A stretch of DNA of 52,493 bases from Pseudomonadota bacterium (GTDB lineage Bacteria > Pseudomonadota > Alphaproteobacteria > JACQOE01): contig JACQOE010000014.1 of assembly GCA_016202695.1 (NCBI GenBank), forward strand, positions 1-52,493. The letters run 5' to 3'. The translations under genes were made by a program, and so were the position numbers. The notes below the pieces were generated by a model. The model was not told the origin of the DNA. It did not search any database and saw only the letters and a program-made list of their open reading frames with translations. The number at the start of each line of letters is the position of its first letter. The stretch's first letter is position 1. Positions 23,880-32,063 of the stretch are shown here, in pieces.

Positions 23880-25021
23880 GACGGCTCCTTGCCGTAGATG
23901 ATCGAGGTGACCAGGGGCGCGGCGCAGATGTACTGGACCAGCCCGGCGTCCGTCACCTGCCGCGCCCCGCACTCGCCGCGGATCTGGCGCACCGCCTCGA
24001 CGTTGAGCGCCCAACCCTGCATGTAGCTCTCCGACAGGTGCCCGCCCGAGGTGTTGGTCGGAAGCCGGCCTCCGAGCTCGAGCCTTCCGCCCTCGACGAA
24101 GCGGCCGCCCTCGCCGACCGGGCAGAAGCCGAATCCCTCCAGGCTGAAGAGCACGGTCGGCGAGAAATTGTCGTAGATCATCAGCGCGTCCATGTCGTCG
24201 CGGCCGGCCCCGGCCATGGCGTACACGTCCCCGGCCACGGCCTCGAGCGGCGCGCGCCAGAAATCGTCGGGGGGAACGTAAGACTCGGAGAGCCGAGTCG
24301 CCTGGGCGAAGCCGCGGATGTAGACCGGCGGCTTGCGCAGGTCCCTCGCGCGCTCGGCCGAGGTGAGGACGATGGCGACCCCTCCGTCGTTGATCAGGCA
24401 GTAGTCGAGGAGGTGCAGGGGCTCGCAGATGTAACGCGAGGCCTGATGATCGGCGACCGTGATCGGATCGCGCATCACCGCCGACGGGTTGAGGCCCGCG
24501 TGCCTGCGGAAGGCGACCGCGATATGGGCGAGCTGCTCGCTGCGGGTGCCGTAGAGATGGGCGTGGCGCTGGAACATGATCGCGTGCACCGCGCCCGGCG
24601 AGGTCATGCCGTAGGGGAACCACGGCCCCGCGCCGCCGCTCCCGTAGCGATCGCCCTCGCCGCCATAGCGGTCGCCGGCGGTGCGACCGTTGTTGCCGTA
24701 CACAAGGGCGACCGTCTTCGCCATGCCGCAGTGGATCGCCATCGCCGCCAGCTCGATGCTCGCCCCCGACATGCGCCCCTGGCCGGGAGTGATGCCCGCG
24801 AAGCGGGGGTTGAGTCCCATCATCTCGCCGAAGCGCTGGTAGTCCGGGATGCGGCTGACCAGGAGCCCGTCGATGTCGTCGCGACTCAAGCCCGCGTCGG
24901 CGAGGGCCTCCTTCAGCGCCCGGGCGCCGAGGTCGTAGGGGTCGTTGCCGTAGAGCTTGCCGAAGGCGGTGTTGCCGACTCCCGCGACCGCGATCCGGCC
25001 GCGGAGCTGCTTGTCGGGCAT
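23876..25021 (-). CDS. SCP2-thiolase-like protein 1 (putative DUF35-dependent aldolase/acyltransferase)
   Basis: A 381-residue thiolase-fold protein. The duplicated fold and the C-terminal signature NTSGGHLSESY are clear. At the position of the thiolase nucleophilic Cys there is Ser85 (GRMSGAS), so ordinary thiolysis is unlikely. Tyr283 (LMIYDNF) and Tyr333 (SESYMQG) are 50 residues apart, the spacing of the two active-site tyrosines described for the Ltp2 retro-aldolase (from memory Tyr294 and Tyr344). GGAGGGGGG precedes the ATG. It follows the CoA ligase by 19 nt and overlaps the DUF35 gene. Likely activity: retro-aldol or Claisen cleavage of an acyl-CoA. Substrate unknown. Confidence 0.85.
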   Translation of the reverse strand: MPDKQLRGRIAVAGVGNTAFGKLYGNDPYDLGARALKEALADAGLSRDDIDGLLVSRIPDYQRFGEMMGLNPRFAGITPGQGRMSGASIELAAMAIHCGMAKTVALVYGNNGRTAGDRYGGEGDRYGSGGAGPWFPYGMTSPGAVHAIMFQRHAHLYGTRSEQLAHIAVAFRRHAGLNPSAVMRDPITVADHQASRYICEPLHLLDYCLINDGGVAIVLTSAERARDLRKPPVYIRGFAQATRLSESYVPPDDFWRAPLEAVAGDVYAMAGAGRDDMDALMIYDNFSPTVLFSLEGFGFCPVGEGGRFVEGGRLELGGRLPTNTSGGHLSESYMQGWALNVEAVRQIRGECGARQVTDAGLVQYICAAPLVTSIIYGKEPS

Positions 25022-25040
25022 GGCGGTCCCCCCTCCGTCG

Positions 25041-26675
25041 TCAGCGCCCCGGCCCGCGGCCGGAGCCGCGCTCCGGTCGCGCGACCCGGTAGCCCGCCGC
25101 CTCGCGGTCCCAGGCGGTGGGACCGAGCCCCTGCTCGAACAGCCGATACTTCTCCACCTTGTTGGTCTGCGAGCGCGGGATCTGCGGCACGATCTCGATA
25201 TAGCGCGGAACCATGAAGTGGGGCATGCGCTCGCCGAGCCAGTCCATCAGCGCGACCGGCGTCAGCGATTTCCCGGGACGGGCCACCACCAGCACGCGGA
25301 TATCGTCCTCTCCCGCCGCCGCCGGGTGGGGAAGGGCCACGCACTCGGCCACGTCCGGGTGGCCGCCCACATAATGCTCGACCTCCCAGGACGAGACGTT
25401 CTCGCCCCGCCTTCTGATGCGCTCCTTCTTGCGGTCGACGAAGTAGAAGTAGCCGTCGGCGTCCACGCGGGCGATGTCGCCGGTGTGGAACCAGAGGTTC
25501 CGCCATGTGTCGACCGTGACCTGCGGCTTGTTGAGATAGCCCTGGCTCATGATCCAGGGAAGCCTGGGCCTGAGTGCGATCTCGCCCGGCTCGCCGACCG
25601 GGACCGGCATGTCCATGTCGTCGACGAGCATCGCCTCCCAGTCCTCGTGGATGCGCCCGGCCGAGCCCTCGCGACGCTCCGGATAGGGCGTGTAGAAGAC
25701 GAGGCCGGTCTCGGTCATGCCGTAGGCCTCGACCAGGCGGACGCCGAAGCGCTCCTCGAACTCGGGATCGTGGTGTGCATTGTACATGGCGCGAAGCCGG
25801 TGGGCGCGATCGTAGGGGCCGGGCTCCCTCGCCTTGAGGATCGGCGGGATGGTGAAGATGGTGTGGGCGACGGTGGCGTTCGATTCGGTTGCCTCTTTCC
25901 AGAAGCCCGAGGAGCTGTAGCGCTCGCCGATCGCCACCTCGGCCCCGACCATGAGGGCGGGGAGCACGCCGAGCCGGCTCGCCAGCCCGTGAAAGAGCGG
26001 AAGCGGCGTATAGAGCACGTCGCTCCGCTCCAGGCGGAGGGCGCGCAGGAACGTGGAGGCCGAGGAGAAGAAATGGGCGTTGGAGATGAGCACGCCTTTC
26101 GACGGCCCGGTGGTCCCCGAGGTGTACATGACCGAGTGGATGTCGCGGAAGTCGCAGGCATCCTCCGGATCGGGCCCCTCGGCGAGGAGAAGCTCGTCGA
26201 AGGCGAGGTAGCGGCGCGGGCCCTTGGGAAGATCGAGGCCCTCGATCCCGCCCGCCACCGCCACCCAGTCGAGCCGGCGGCGGACCGCGTCGTCGGCGGT
26301 GGCGAAGCTGGCGACGAGCGAGCGGTCGAGGAACAGTCCCTTGGCGCCGGAATCGGTGAGCGGATTCTCCAGCATGAATCCCTTGTAGCTGACGTTGATT
26401 GGCACCATCGCCGCGCCGAGGAGGCAGCAGGCGTACCAGGCGAACACGAACTCAGGACCGTTGGGAAGGAACAGGCCGACCATGTCGTGGCGTTTCACGC
26501 CGACGCCCTTCATCCCGCGGGCGAGCGCGCGGGTGATCCGTTCGGTCTCGGCAAAGGAGTAGCGGCGATCCAGGAACCGCAGGTAGGTGCGCGGTCCCTC
26601 GCTGATCGCGCGCGCCTTGAGGATCGGGCCGAGCAGGCGCTCGTTCAGGGGCAGGTTATAGATGTCCGTCACCAT
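25041..26675 (-). CDS. AMP-forming acyl-CoA ligase (ANL superfamily)
   Basis: A 544-residue adenylating enzyme with the full motif set: P-loop MYTSGTTGPSKG (183-195), YGMTET, WFHTGD, the hinge region DRKKERIRRRGENVSSWEVE, and the A10 lysine in NKVEKYRL near the C-terminus. It activates a carboxylic acid to its CoA thioester through an acyl-AMP, in the cytoplasm. Sequence type is close to the CaiC/long-chain or cyclic-acid ligases. The ATG directly abuts the stop of DUF35-2 (TGA-ATG), indicating tight coupling. In the operon it probably performs the entry or a mid-pathway activation step for the thiolase-like proteins on both sides. The last about 20 residues are Arg/Gly-rich and probably disordered. 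Confidence 0.92.
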   Translation of the reverse strand: MVTDIYNLPLNERLLGPILKARAISEGPRTYLRFLDRRYSFAETERITRALARGMKGVGVKRHDMVGLFLPNGPEFVFAWYACCLLGAAMVPINVSYKGFMLENPLTDSGAKGLFLDRSLVASFATADDAVRRRLDWVAVAGGIEGLDLPKGPRRYLAFDELLLAEGPDPEDACDFRDIHSVMYTSGTTGPSKGVLISNAHFFSSASTFLRALRLERSDVLYTPLPLFHGLASRLGVLPALMVGAEVAIGERYSSSGFWKEATESNATVAHTIFTIPPILKAREPGPYDRAHRLRAMYNAHHDPEFEERFGVRLVEAYGMTETGLVFYTPYPERREGSAGRIHEDWEAMLVDDMDMPVPVGEPGEIALRPRLPWIMSQGYLNKPQVTVDTWRNLWFHTGDIARVDADGYFYFVDRKKERIRRRGENVSSWEVEHYVGGHPDVAECVALPHPAAAGEDDIRVLVVARPGKSLTPVALMDWLGERMPHFMVPRYIEIVPQIPRSQTNKVEKYRLFEQGLGPTAWDREAAGYRVARPERGSGRGPGR

Positions 26676-27089
26676 TCACTCCTCGACCGGTCTGAACCTG
26701 GGGATGCTGATCTCGGGGGTCACGTCCTCGAACGTTGCCTCCACCCGCAGCCCTTTCCGGATCCCCTCATTGGCGATGCCGACGATCGTACTGATCACCA
26801 CCGGACCCTCGTCGAGCGCGATCATGACCACGTTGTAGGGAACGTCGGCCTCGAAGGCGGGGAAGTAGCTGCGGTGAAAGACGACCCAGGAGAGCACCCG
26901 CCCGCGGCCCGAGACGCGGGCCCATTCGGCCGTGTCGGAGAAGCACTCCGGGCATACGGCAGAGGCGGGGAAGCGGAGGGCGCCGCAGGCGCCGCATTTT
27001 TGCAGGCGAAGCTCGTGGCGGCGGGTGTACTCCCAGTACGGCCGCTCGAGCGGCGTCATCTGGGGAAGTGGCTTGGCGGGCGCGCTCAT
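26676..27089 (-). CDS. DUF35 Zn-ribbon/OB-fold protein (partner of thiolase-like 2)
   Basis: A 137-residue DUF35 protein: PYWEYTRRHEL helix, zinc ribbon CGAC...CPEC (about residues 32-49), OB fold from SGRGRVLSWVVFHRSYF to the terminal VTPEISIPRFRP. It lies 4 nt downstream of thiolase-like 2 and its stop touches the start of the CoA ligase gene. The 4-nt gap to its thiolase-like neighbour repeats the pairing seen with copies 1 and 4. It is expected to be a structural and acyl-CoA-binding subunit, not an independent enzyme. Confidence 0.88.
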   Translation of the reverse strand: MSAPAKPLPQMTPLERPYWEYTRRHELRLQKCGACGALRFPASAVCPECFSDTAEWARVSGRGRVLSWVVFHRSYFPAFEADVPYNVVMIALDEGPVVISTIVGIANEGIRKGLRVEATFEDVTPEISIPRFRPVEE

Positions 27090-27093
27090 GGGC

Positions 27094-28254
27094 CTAATTC
27101 CGATAGATCAGGGTGCTGGCGACGTTGCCGCGGCAGATGTACTGGACGATTTCGGCGCCGCGCACCTGGCGGGCGCCGCACTCGCCGCGGAGCTGGCGCA
27201 CGGCTTCGACCTGGTGCAGCCAGCCCTGCATGTAGCTCTCGGCGAGGTGGCCGCCGTGGGTGTTCACAGGGATCTCGCCGCCGAGCTCGATGCGGCCGTC
27301 CTGGGTGAACGCGCCGGCCTCGCCCGGCTTGCAGAAGCCGAAATTCTCCAGCGCGAACCAGATGTTGATCGAGAAGCTGTCGTAGATCATGAGCGCATCG
27401 ACGTCGTCGCGCCCGATCCCGGCCATGCCGAAGGCCATCTCCGCCGCCATCGGCATGGTCTCGCGCCAGAGGAGGTAGTTGGGGAGCGAGGAGTGGCGGT
27501 AGGTGTCATGCCGGCCGAGGCCCATCAGATAGACCGGCCGCTTCCTGCGGTCCTTCGCCCGCTCGGCCGTGGTCATGATCAGCGCCACGCCGCCGTCGTT
27601 GATCAGGCAGTAGTCGTAGAGGCGGAGGGGCTCGCAGATGAACCGGGAACGCTGATGCTTCTCGACCGTGAGCGGCGAGTCCTTCTTGATCGCCTGCGGG
27701 TTCAGGGCCGCGTGCCTGCGCTGGGCCACAGGCACGGCGGCGAGCTGGCGGCTCGTCGTGCCGTAGGTTTCGAAGTGGAGCCGGGCCTGGAAGGCGCTCG
27801 CCGCGCCGGGCGAGGTCAGGCCGTAGTAGTAGAAGGCGCTCGAGTACTCCCTCCCCGGCGTCACCGTGGTCTCGCCGCCGAACCGGCGGCCCTCGGTGCG
27901 CGAGGCGTTGCCGTAAAGGAGCGCGACGTTGCGGCAGATGCCGGAGTCGAGCAGGAGCGCGGCGTACTGGATGAGCGGGCCGGTGGCGAATCCGCCGATG
28001 TCGAAGGTGGCGCCCGCGACCGGATTCAGACCCAGCATCTCGCCCATGCGGACGAAGCTCACGCCGCCCGGGCCCTGGACGATCAGGCCGTCGATGTCGC
28101 CGCGCACCAATCCGCAGTCGTCGAGGGCGCTGCGAAACGCCTCGATCGCCAGCGTGTAGGGATCGAGGTCGGGGAAGGTGCCCTGGCGCGAGGCGCCGAC
28201 GCCGACGATCGCGGTCCTGTTGCGGAGCCGCTTCAATCGCTCGAGATCCGGCAT
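27094..28254 (-). CDS. SCP2-thiolase-like protein 2 (putative DUF35-dependent aldolase/acyltransferase)
   Basis: A 386-residue thiolase-fold protein. The nucleophile region reads GGFATGPLIQ, with Thr at the Cys position, so the classical thiolase Cys is missing. The C-terminal NTHGGHLAESYMQG retains the His. Tyr291 (LMIYDSF) and Tyr341 (AESYMQG) are again 50 apart. It is most similar in style to thiolase-like 1, sharing LYDYCLINDGGVA-type and RQLRGECGARQV segments. It lies 17 nt after thiolase-like 3 and 4 nt before DUF35-2. Expected to act on an acyl-CoA with DUF35-2. Which bond is cleaved or formed cannot be read from sequence. Confidence 0.85.
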   Translation of the reverse strand: MPDLERLKRLRNRTAIVGVGASRQGTFPDLDPYTLAIEAFRSALDDCGLVRGDIDGLIVQGPGGVSFVRMGEMLGLNPVAGATFDIGGFATGPLIQYAALLLDSGICRNVALLYGNASRTEGRRFGGETTVTPGREYSSAFYYYGLTSPGAASAFQARLHFETYGTTSRQLAAVPVAQRRHAALNPQAIKKDSPLTVEKHQRSRFICEPLRLYDYCLINDGGVALIMTTAERAKDRRKRPVYLMGLGRHDTYRHSSLPNYLLWRETMPMAAEMAFGMAGIGRDDVDALMIYDSFSINIWFALENFGFCKPGEAGAFTQDGRIELGGEIPVNTHGGHLAESYMQGWLHQVEAVRQLRGECGARQVRGAEIVQYICRGNVASTLIYRN

Positions 28255-28271
28255 GGGCCAGGCTCCCCGGT

Positions 28272-29459
28272 TCAGTGGCCAAGGATCAGGGCGCTCTTGT
28301 GGCCGGAGGCGCCGCCGCTGGTGACGAGGCAGGTGCGCGCGTCGGCAACCTGCGCGGTCGAGGTGCCGCGCATCTGGCGCACCCCCTCGATCACCAGGTT
28401 GAGGCCGTGCAGGTAGGCCTCGGAAAGAAGCCCGCCCGCGGTGTTGACGGGAAGCCCGCCGTCGGGCCAGGCGAGCCGGCCCTCGGCGACGAATGGCCCG
28501 CCCTCGCCGCGCCCGCAGAAGCCGAAATCCTCGAGCGCCATGACGACGATGCCGGTGAAGGCGTCGTAGATCTGGGCGACGTCGATGTCGGCGGGCCCAA
28601 GCCCGGCCATCGCGAACAGATGGCCTGCGAGCACGCGCGAGTTGACCGAGGCGTAATCCTCGATGGGCATGTTGTGCGAGCCCATCGGCCCCAGGCCCCA
28701 GCCGGGGTTGCTCGCCTGCGCCGCCGCGAGGATGCGCACCGGGCGAATCCTCAGATCCCGGGCCCGCTCGGGGGTGGTGACGATCACGGCGCAGGCGCCG
28801 TCGGTCTCCAGGCAGCAGTCGTAGAGCCGGAAGGGATCGGCGATCATGCGCGCGCGGGCGTGCTCGACGAGGGTCAGGGGCTTGCCCCGCATCACCGCAC
28901 GGGGGTTGCGCTGGGCATGCGCGCGAAGGGTCACCGCGACGATGCCGAACTGCTCGGTCGTGGTGCCGTAGAGATGCATGTGCCGGCGGGTGGTGAGCGC
29001 CACCATCTGCGCCGGGCTCATCAGGCCGAAGGGGGCCATATGCGGCCCGCCCCGCGGCCGTGGCCGGTAGTGCCCGTAACGCTCGTACTGGCCCTGGCAG
29101 AGCGAACGGTAGACGCAGGCGTAACGGCAGAGCCCGGCATGGACCGCGATCGCCGCGTTCATCACCGCCGCCGCGCACCCGCCCCCGCCCGCGCCCCAGA
29201 CCATGTTGGAGAAGCGCATCTCGGGAATCCCCAGCGCCGCCTGGATCAGCACCGGCTCGGGCCGCTCGTAGCCGAAGGACGCGAAGCCGTCGATCTCGTC
29301 CGGACGGATGCCGGCATCGGCGGCGGCCTTGAGGATCGCCTCCAGGCAGAGGCGGAACTCGCTCTTGTCGGCGATGCCGCCGTGCCTAGCGTACTCGGTC
29401 TCGCCGACGCCGACGATGCAGGTCTTGTCCGCGATCGATCGCTCGACGGTGACCGCCAT
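28272..29459 (-). CDS. SCP2-thiolase-like protein 3 (closest to Ltp2-type aldolases, Cys retained)
   Basis: A 395-residue thiolase-fold protein. It differs from its three paralogues in the window: at the nucleophile position it has Cys95 (GGGGCAAAV), and the C-terminal signature reads NTAGGLLSEAYLHG, so the His that follows GG is Leu while Tyr349 is kept. Tyr298 (QIYDAFT) is 51 residues earlier. The SEAY-x-HGLN context resembles Ltp2-type proteins as I remember them. Its DUF35 partner is probably DUF35-3 (30386-30805), separated from it only by the cyclase gene. Whether Cys95 acts as a thiolase nucleophile is open. Confidence 0.83.
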   Translation of the reverse strand: MAVTVERSIADKTCIVGVGETEYARHGGIADKSEFRLCLEAILKAAADAGIRPDEIDGFASFGYERPEPVLIQAALGIPEMRFSNMVWGAGGGGCAAAVMNAAIAVHAGLCRYACVYRSLCQGQYERYGHYRPRPRGGPHMAPFGLMSPAQMVALTTRRHMHLYGTTTEQFGIVAVTLRAHAQRNPRAVMRGKPLTLVEHARARMIADPFRLYDCCLETDGACAVIVTTPERARDLRIRPVRILAAAQASNPGWGLGPMGSHNMPIEDYASVNSRVLAGHLFAMAGLGPADIDVAQIYDAFTGIVVMALEDFGFCGRGEGGPFVAEGRLAWPDGGLPVNTAGGLLSEAYLHGLNLVIEGVRQMRGTSTAQVADARTCLVTSGGASGHKSALILGH

Positions 29460-29471
29460 GGCCGTCGGCCC

Positions 29472-30368
29472 TCAGGCGATGGCGAGCGGGTTGAGCGGGC
29501 TTCCGACCCCGCCGGTGATGCGGAGTGGAGCGGCGACGAACAGGAACTCGTAAACCTGGTCGCGGGCCAGCCCGTCGAGGACGAGCAGCTCCATCAGATA
29601 GACGCCGAAGTCGCGGATCAGCATGCGATGCACCGGCGCGGTCTCGCCGTCCTCGGTCGGGATCGCCTCGACGCCGAAGTTGTCCGCGGCGACGGCAACA
29701 ATGCCGGCGTCGGCGATCCAGCGGGCGGCGGCGGCGCCGATGCCGGGCTCGCCGGCGAAAAAGGGGCCGGGGCCCTGATCGGCGAAGACCTTGAGCCAGC
29801 CGGTGCGGACCACGAGGACGTCGCCCTCGCCCAGTGCCACCCCTTGGGCGGCGGCGCAGGCGGTGAGGTCGTCGGGCGTTATCGCGTAACCCTTCTCCAG
29901 CGGCTCGACGCCCTTGTGCCGGCAGAGATCGAGCAGCACGCCCCGGCCGGCGAGCGACCCGAGCTTGTCGATGCCGCAGCGCCTGGCGCCGCCGCTCCTG
30001 ATCGTCGTCTCGCTGAAGCCGTTGTAGATCTCGCTCCCGTACCAGGCGTGGGCGAGAGCGTCGATGTGGGTGGTGCCGTGGGTGTTGAGGGCGAGGTAGT
30101 CGTCGGAGCTCTTGAACCCGCTCTTCCGGGTCAGGCCCGCCGTGTAGTCGCCGCCGTCAAGGGTCATGAAATGCAGGGGCGGGCTGCGGCGCGGCAGGAC
30201 CGGCACATCGCGCGACTGGAGGGGAAGGGCAAGGCTGTAGACGCGGCCGCGGCGCACCAGGCCGGCGGCCGCGCAGAGCCGCTCCGGCGTGATCAGGTTG
30301 GCGGCCCCGCGCTCGTCCTCGGCGCCCCAGCGGCCCCAGTTGTTTGCCCTCCCCGGCTCCGACGCCAT
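29472..30368 (-). CDS. Cyclase-family (kynurenine formamidase-like) metal hydrolase
   Basis: A 298-residue protein of the cyclase/KynB-like family. The metal site motif HGTTHIDALAH (residues 97-107) supplies H97, H101, D103 and H107, corresponding to the family's HxGTHxDxxxH with G replaced by T. The C-terminal half contains GDVLVVRTGWL and the AVAADNFGVEAIP segment usual for this group. GGGAGGGAGG precedes the ATG. Members hydrolyse formyl-amides, cyclic esters or isatin-like rings, or act in polyketide cyclisation. Within an acyl-CoA operon a ring-opening or lactone/ester hydrolysis step is plausible. It lies between DUF35-3 and thiolase-like 3 with gaps of 17 and 12 nt. Confidence 0.87.
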   Translation of the reverse strand: MASEPGRANNWGRWGAEDERGAANLITPERLCAAAGLVRRGRVYSLALPLQSRDVPVLPRRSPPLHFMTLDGGDYTAGLTRKSGFKSSDDYLALNTHGTTHIDALAHAWYGSEIYNGFSETTIRSGGARRCGIDKLGSLAGRGVLLDLCRHKGVEPLEKGYAITPDDLTACAAAQGVALGEGDVLVVRTGWLKVFADQGPGPFFAGEPGIGAAAARWIADAGIVAVAADNFGVEAIPTEDGETAPVHRMLIRDFGVYLMELLVLDGLARDQVYEFLFVAAPLRITGGVGSPLNPLAIA

Positions 30369-30385
30369 GACCGTTCCTCCCTCCC

Positions 30386-30805
30386 TCAAGCCTTCTCGAA
30401 CCGGGGCAGGTAGCTCCCGTCGGAGGTCGGTTCCCAGCGCAGCCGGACGCGCATGCCGACCGCCATCTCCCCGGGCCGCGCGTCGACAACGTTGCTCACC
30501 AGCCGCACGTCGCCGGCGCCGTCGAGCAGCACGACGGCGATGTTGTAGGGGACCGCCGCCTTCAGCGCCGGGTGCACCGGATGATGGGCGACGGTGTAGG
30601 TGAAGACGGTGCCGGTTCCCGGCACCTCGACGAATTCCGCGCCGAAGGACCGGCAAGCCGGGCACACCGGAGAGGGAGGGTGGCGGAACCGGCCGCAGTC
30701 GGCGCAGCGCTGGATGCGGAGCTCGCGCCGGCGGCAGCCCTCCCAGTAGGGGGAGTCGTCGAGGTCGGCCGCGGGAAGGGGCGTGCCCTCAGGAAGATAG
30801 GCCAT
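30386..30805 (-). CDS. DUF35 Zn-ribbon/OB-fold protein 3 (probable partner of thiolase-like 3)
   Basis: A 139-residue DUF35 protein: YWEGCRRRELRIQ helix, zinc ribbon CADC...CPAC, OB fold from GTGTVFTYTVAHHP to YLPRFEK. It is the most divergent of the four copies in the OB fold (LVSNVVDARPGEMAVGMRVRLRW). It is not adjacent to a thiolase-like gene; the cyclase gene lies between it and thiolase-like 3. It follows the CaiB-1 gene by 38 nt. The reading frame is open far upstream, but GGAAGGG before the ATG at 30805 and the standard N-terminus fix the start. Confidence 0.87.
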   Translation of the reverse strand: MAYLPEGTPLPAADLDDSPYWEGCRRRELRIQRCADCGRFRHPPSPVCPACRSFGAEFVEVPGTGTVFTYTVAHHPVHPALKAAVPYNIAVVLLDGAGDVRLVSNVVDARPGEMAVGMRVRLRWEPTSDGSYLPRFEKA

Positions 30806-30843
30806 GGCGCGATCCGAACCCTTCCGCAGCGAGGCGCCGGCCC

Positions 30844-32031
30844 TTAGCCGACGCGGCGCTTGCCCGCCCCGCCCGCCGCCGGCGCGAGGTCGGGCCAGTC
30901 CCCGGCCACGATCTCCTCGGTGTGCTCGCCGGGGGCGGCGGCGGGCCTGAGGCTCGCCGGCGACTTGTCGAATCGCCAGGGGATGCCGGCCACCGTCATC
31001 CGTCCCCAATGGGTGTCGAAGGTCGCGAGCATCTCGTTCTCGAGGTAGTGGACGTGATGGCGGTAATGGTGGAAGGAGGTGAACTCGGCGGCCGGCACCG
31101 CCGCCCCGGCGAGCACCCGCAGCCAGTGGCAGGCGGGCCGGGTCCGGAAGACGGATTCGAGGATGGGAATCAGCGCCTCCCGGTTCCTGACCCGCAAGGG
31201 GTTGGTGCGGAAGCGCGCATCCTCGGCCAACTCGGGCTTGCCCAAGGCGGCGCAGAGTCGTTCCCACTGGCGCCGGCTGGTGGCGGAAACCGCGATCGGC
31301 CCGTCCTGGGCGGGGAACGCCTGATCGGGGACCAAGTAGGTGGTGGCGCTGCCCATCGGCGCCGGCCTGCCGCCGGCGAGGTGCTCGGCGATGCGAAGCC
31401 GCTGGAGCGCCAACGCCGCCTCGATCATGGTGATCTCGACGCGTCGGCCGCGCCCGGTTCGGGCGCGCTCGAACAGCGCGGTCAGGATCGCCTGCACGAT
31501 GCACAGCGCCGTATTGACGTCGAAGTGCCCGTACCAGCGCATGCGCTGGCGGAGCCCCCCCGGCATGCCGTTGACCGAGGCCGCCCCGGAGAACGCCTGT
31601 ATGTGCGGGTCGGTGGCGCCGATCTTGACCATCGGTCCGCCCCAGCCGAAGCCGGAGGCGGAGGCGTATATGAGACGCGGGTTGAGGGCGGAGAGCTCGG
31701 CATGGCCGAGGCCGAGACGTTCGGCTACCCCGGGGCGGAAGTTCTCGATGAACACGTCGGCCTTCTTGATCAGCCCGTGGGCCTTGGCGCGCTCGGCCGC
31801 GTCCTTGAGGTCGAGGAGGATCGACCTCTTGCTGTAGTTCATCGAGATGTAGGTCGTGCTCAGGCCCCGCTGGGTCGGCATGATGTTGCGGATGAAATCG
31901 CCCTGCGGCGGCTCGATCTTGACCACGTCGGCGCCGAGCTGGCCGAGGAGCGAGCCCGCCCACGGCCCGACCGCGCCCGCGCTCGCGTCCAGCACCTTGA
32001 TGCCTTCGAGGGGACCTCCGGTCGCTCTCAT
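30844..32031 (-). CDS. CaiB/BaiF-family CoA-transferase subunit with catalytic Asp (family III)
   Basis: A 395-residue family III CoA-transferase. Typical segments: GIKVLDASAGAVGPWAGSLL at the N-terminus, GADVVKIEPPQGD, ENFRPGV and the catalytic-Asp region RWYGHFDVNTA, with D171 as the expected acylated aspartate. It transfers CoA between acyl-CoA and a free acid via an aspartyl anhydride. It follows a second CaiB-like gene by 32 nt. That second protein lacks the Asp, so the two may form a hetero-oligomer in which only this subunit is catalytic, as described for benzylsuccinate CoA-transferase BbsEF (from memory). Confidence 0.9.
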   Translation of the reverse strand: MRATGGPLEGIKVLDASAGAVGPWAGSLLGQLGADVVKIEPPQGDFIRNIMPTQRGLSTTYISMNYSKRSILLDLKDAAERAKAHGLIKKADVFIENFRPGVAERLGLGHAELSALNPRLIYASASGFGWGGPMVKIGATDPHIQAFSGAASVNGMPGGLRQRMRWYGHFDVNTALCIVQAILTALFERARTGRGRRVEITMIEAALALQRLRIAEHLAGGRPAPMGSATTYLVPDQAFPAQDGPIAVSATSRRQWERLCAALGKPELAEDARFRTNPLRVRNREALIPILESVFRTRPACHWLRVLAGAAVPAAEFTSFHHYRHHVHYLENEMLATFDTHWGRMTVAGIPWRFDKSPASLRPAAAPGEHTEEIVAGDWPDLAPAAGGAGKRRVG

Positions 32032-32063
32032 GCCCTTGCTCCGCTCCCCATGGCCGGCCCGGC

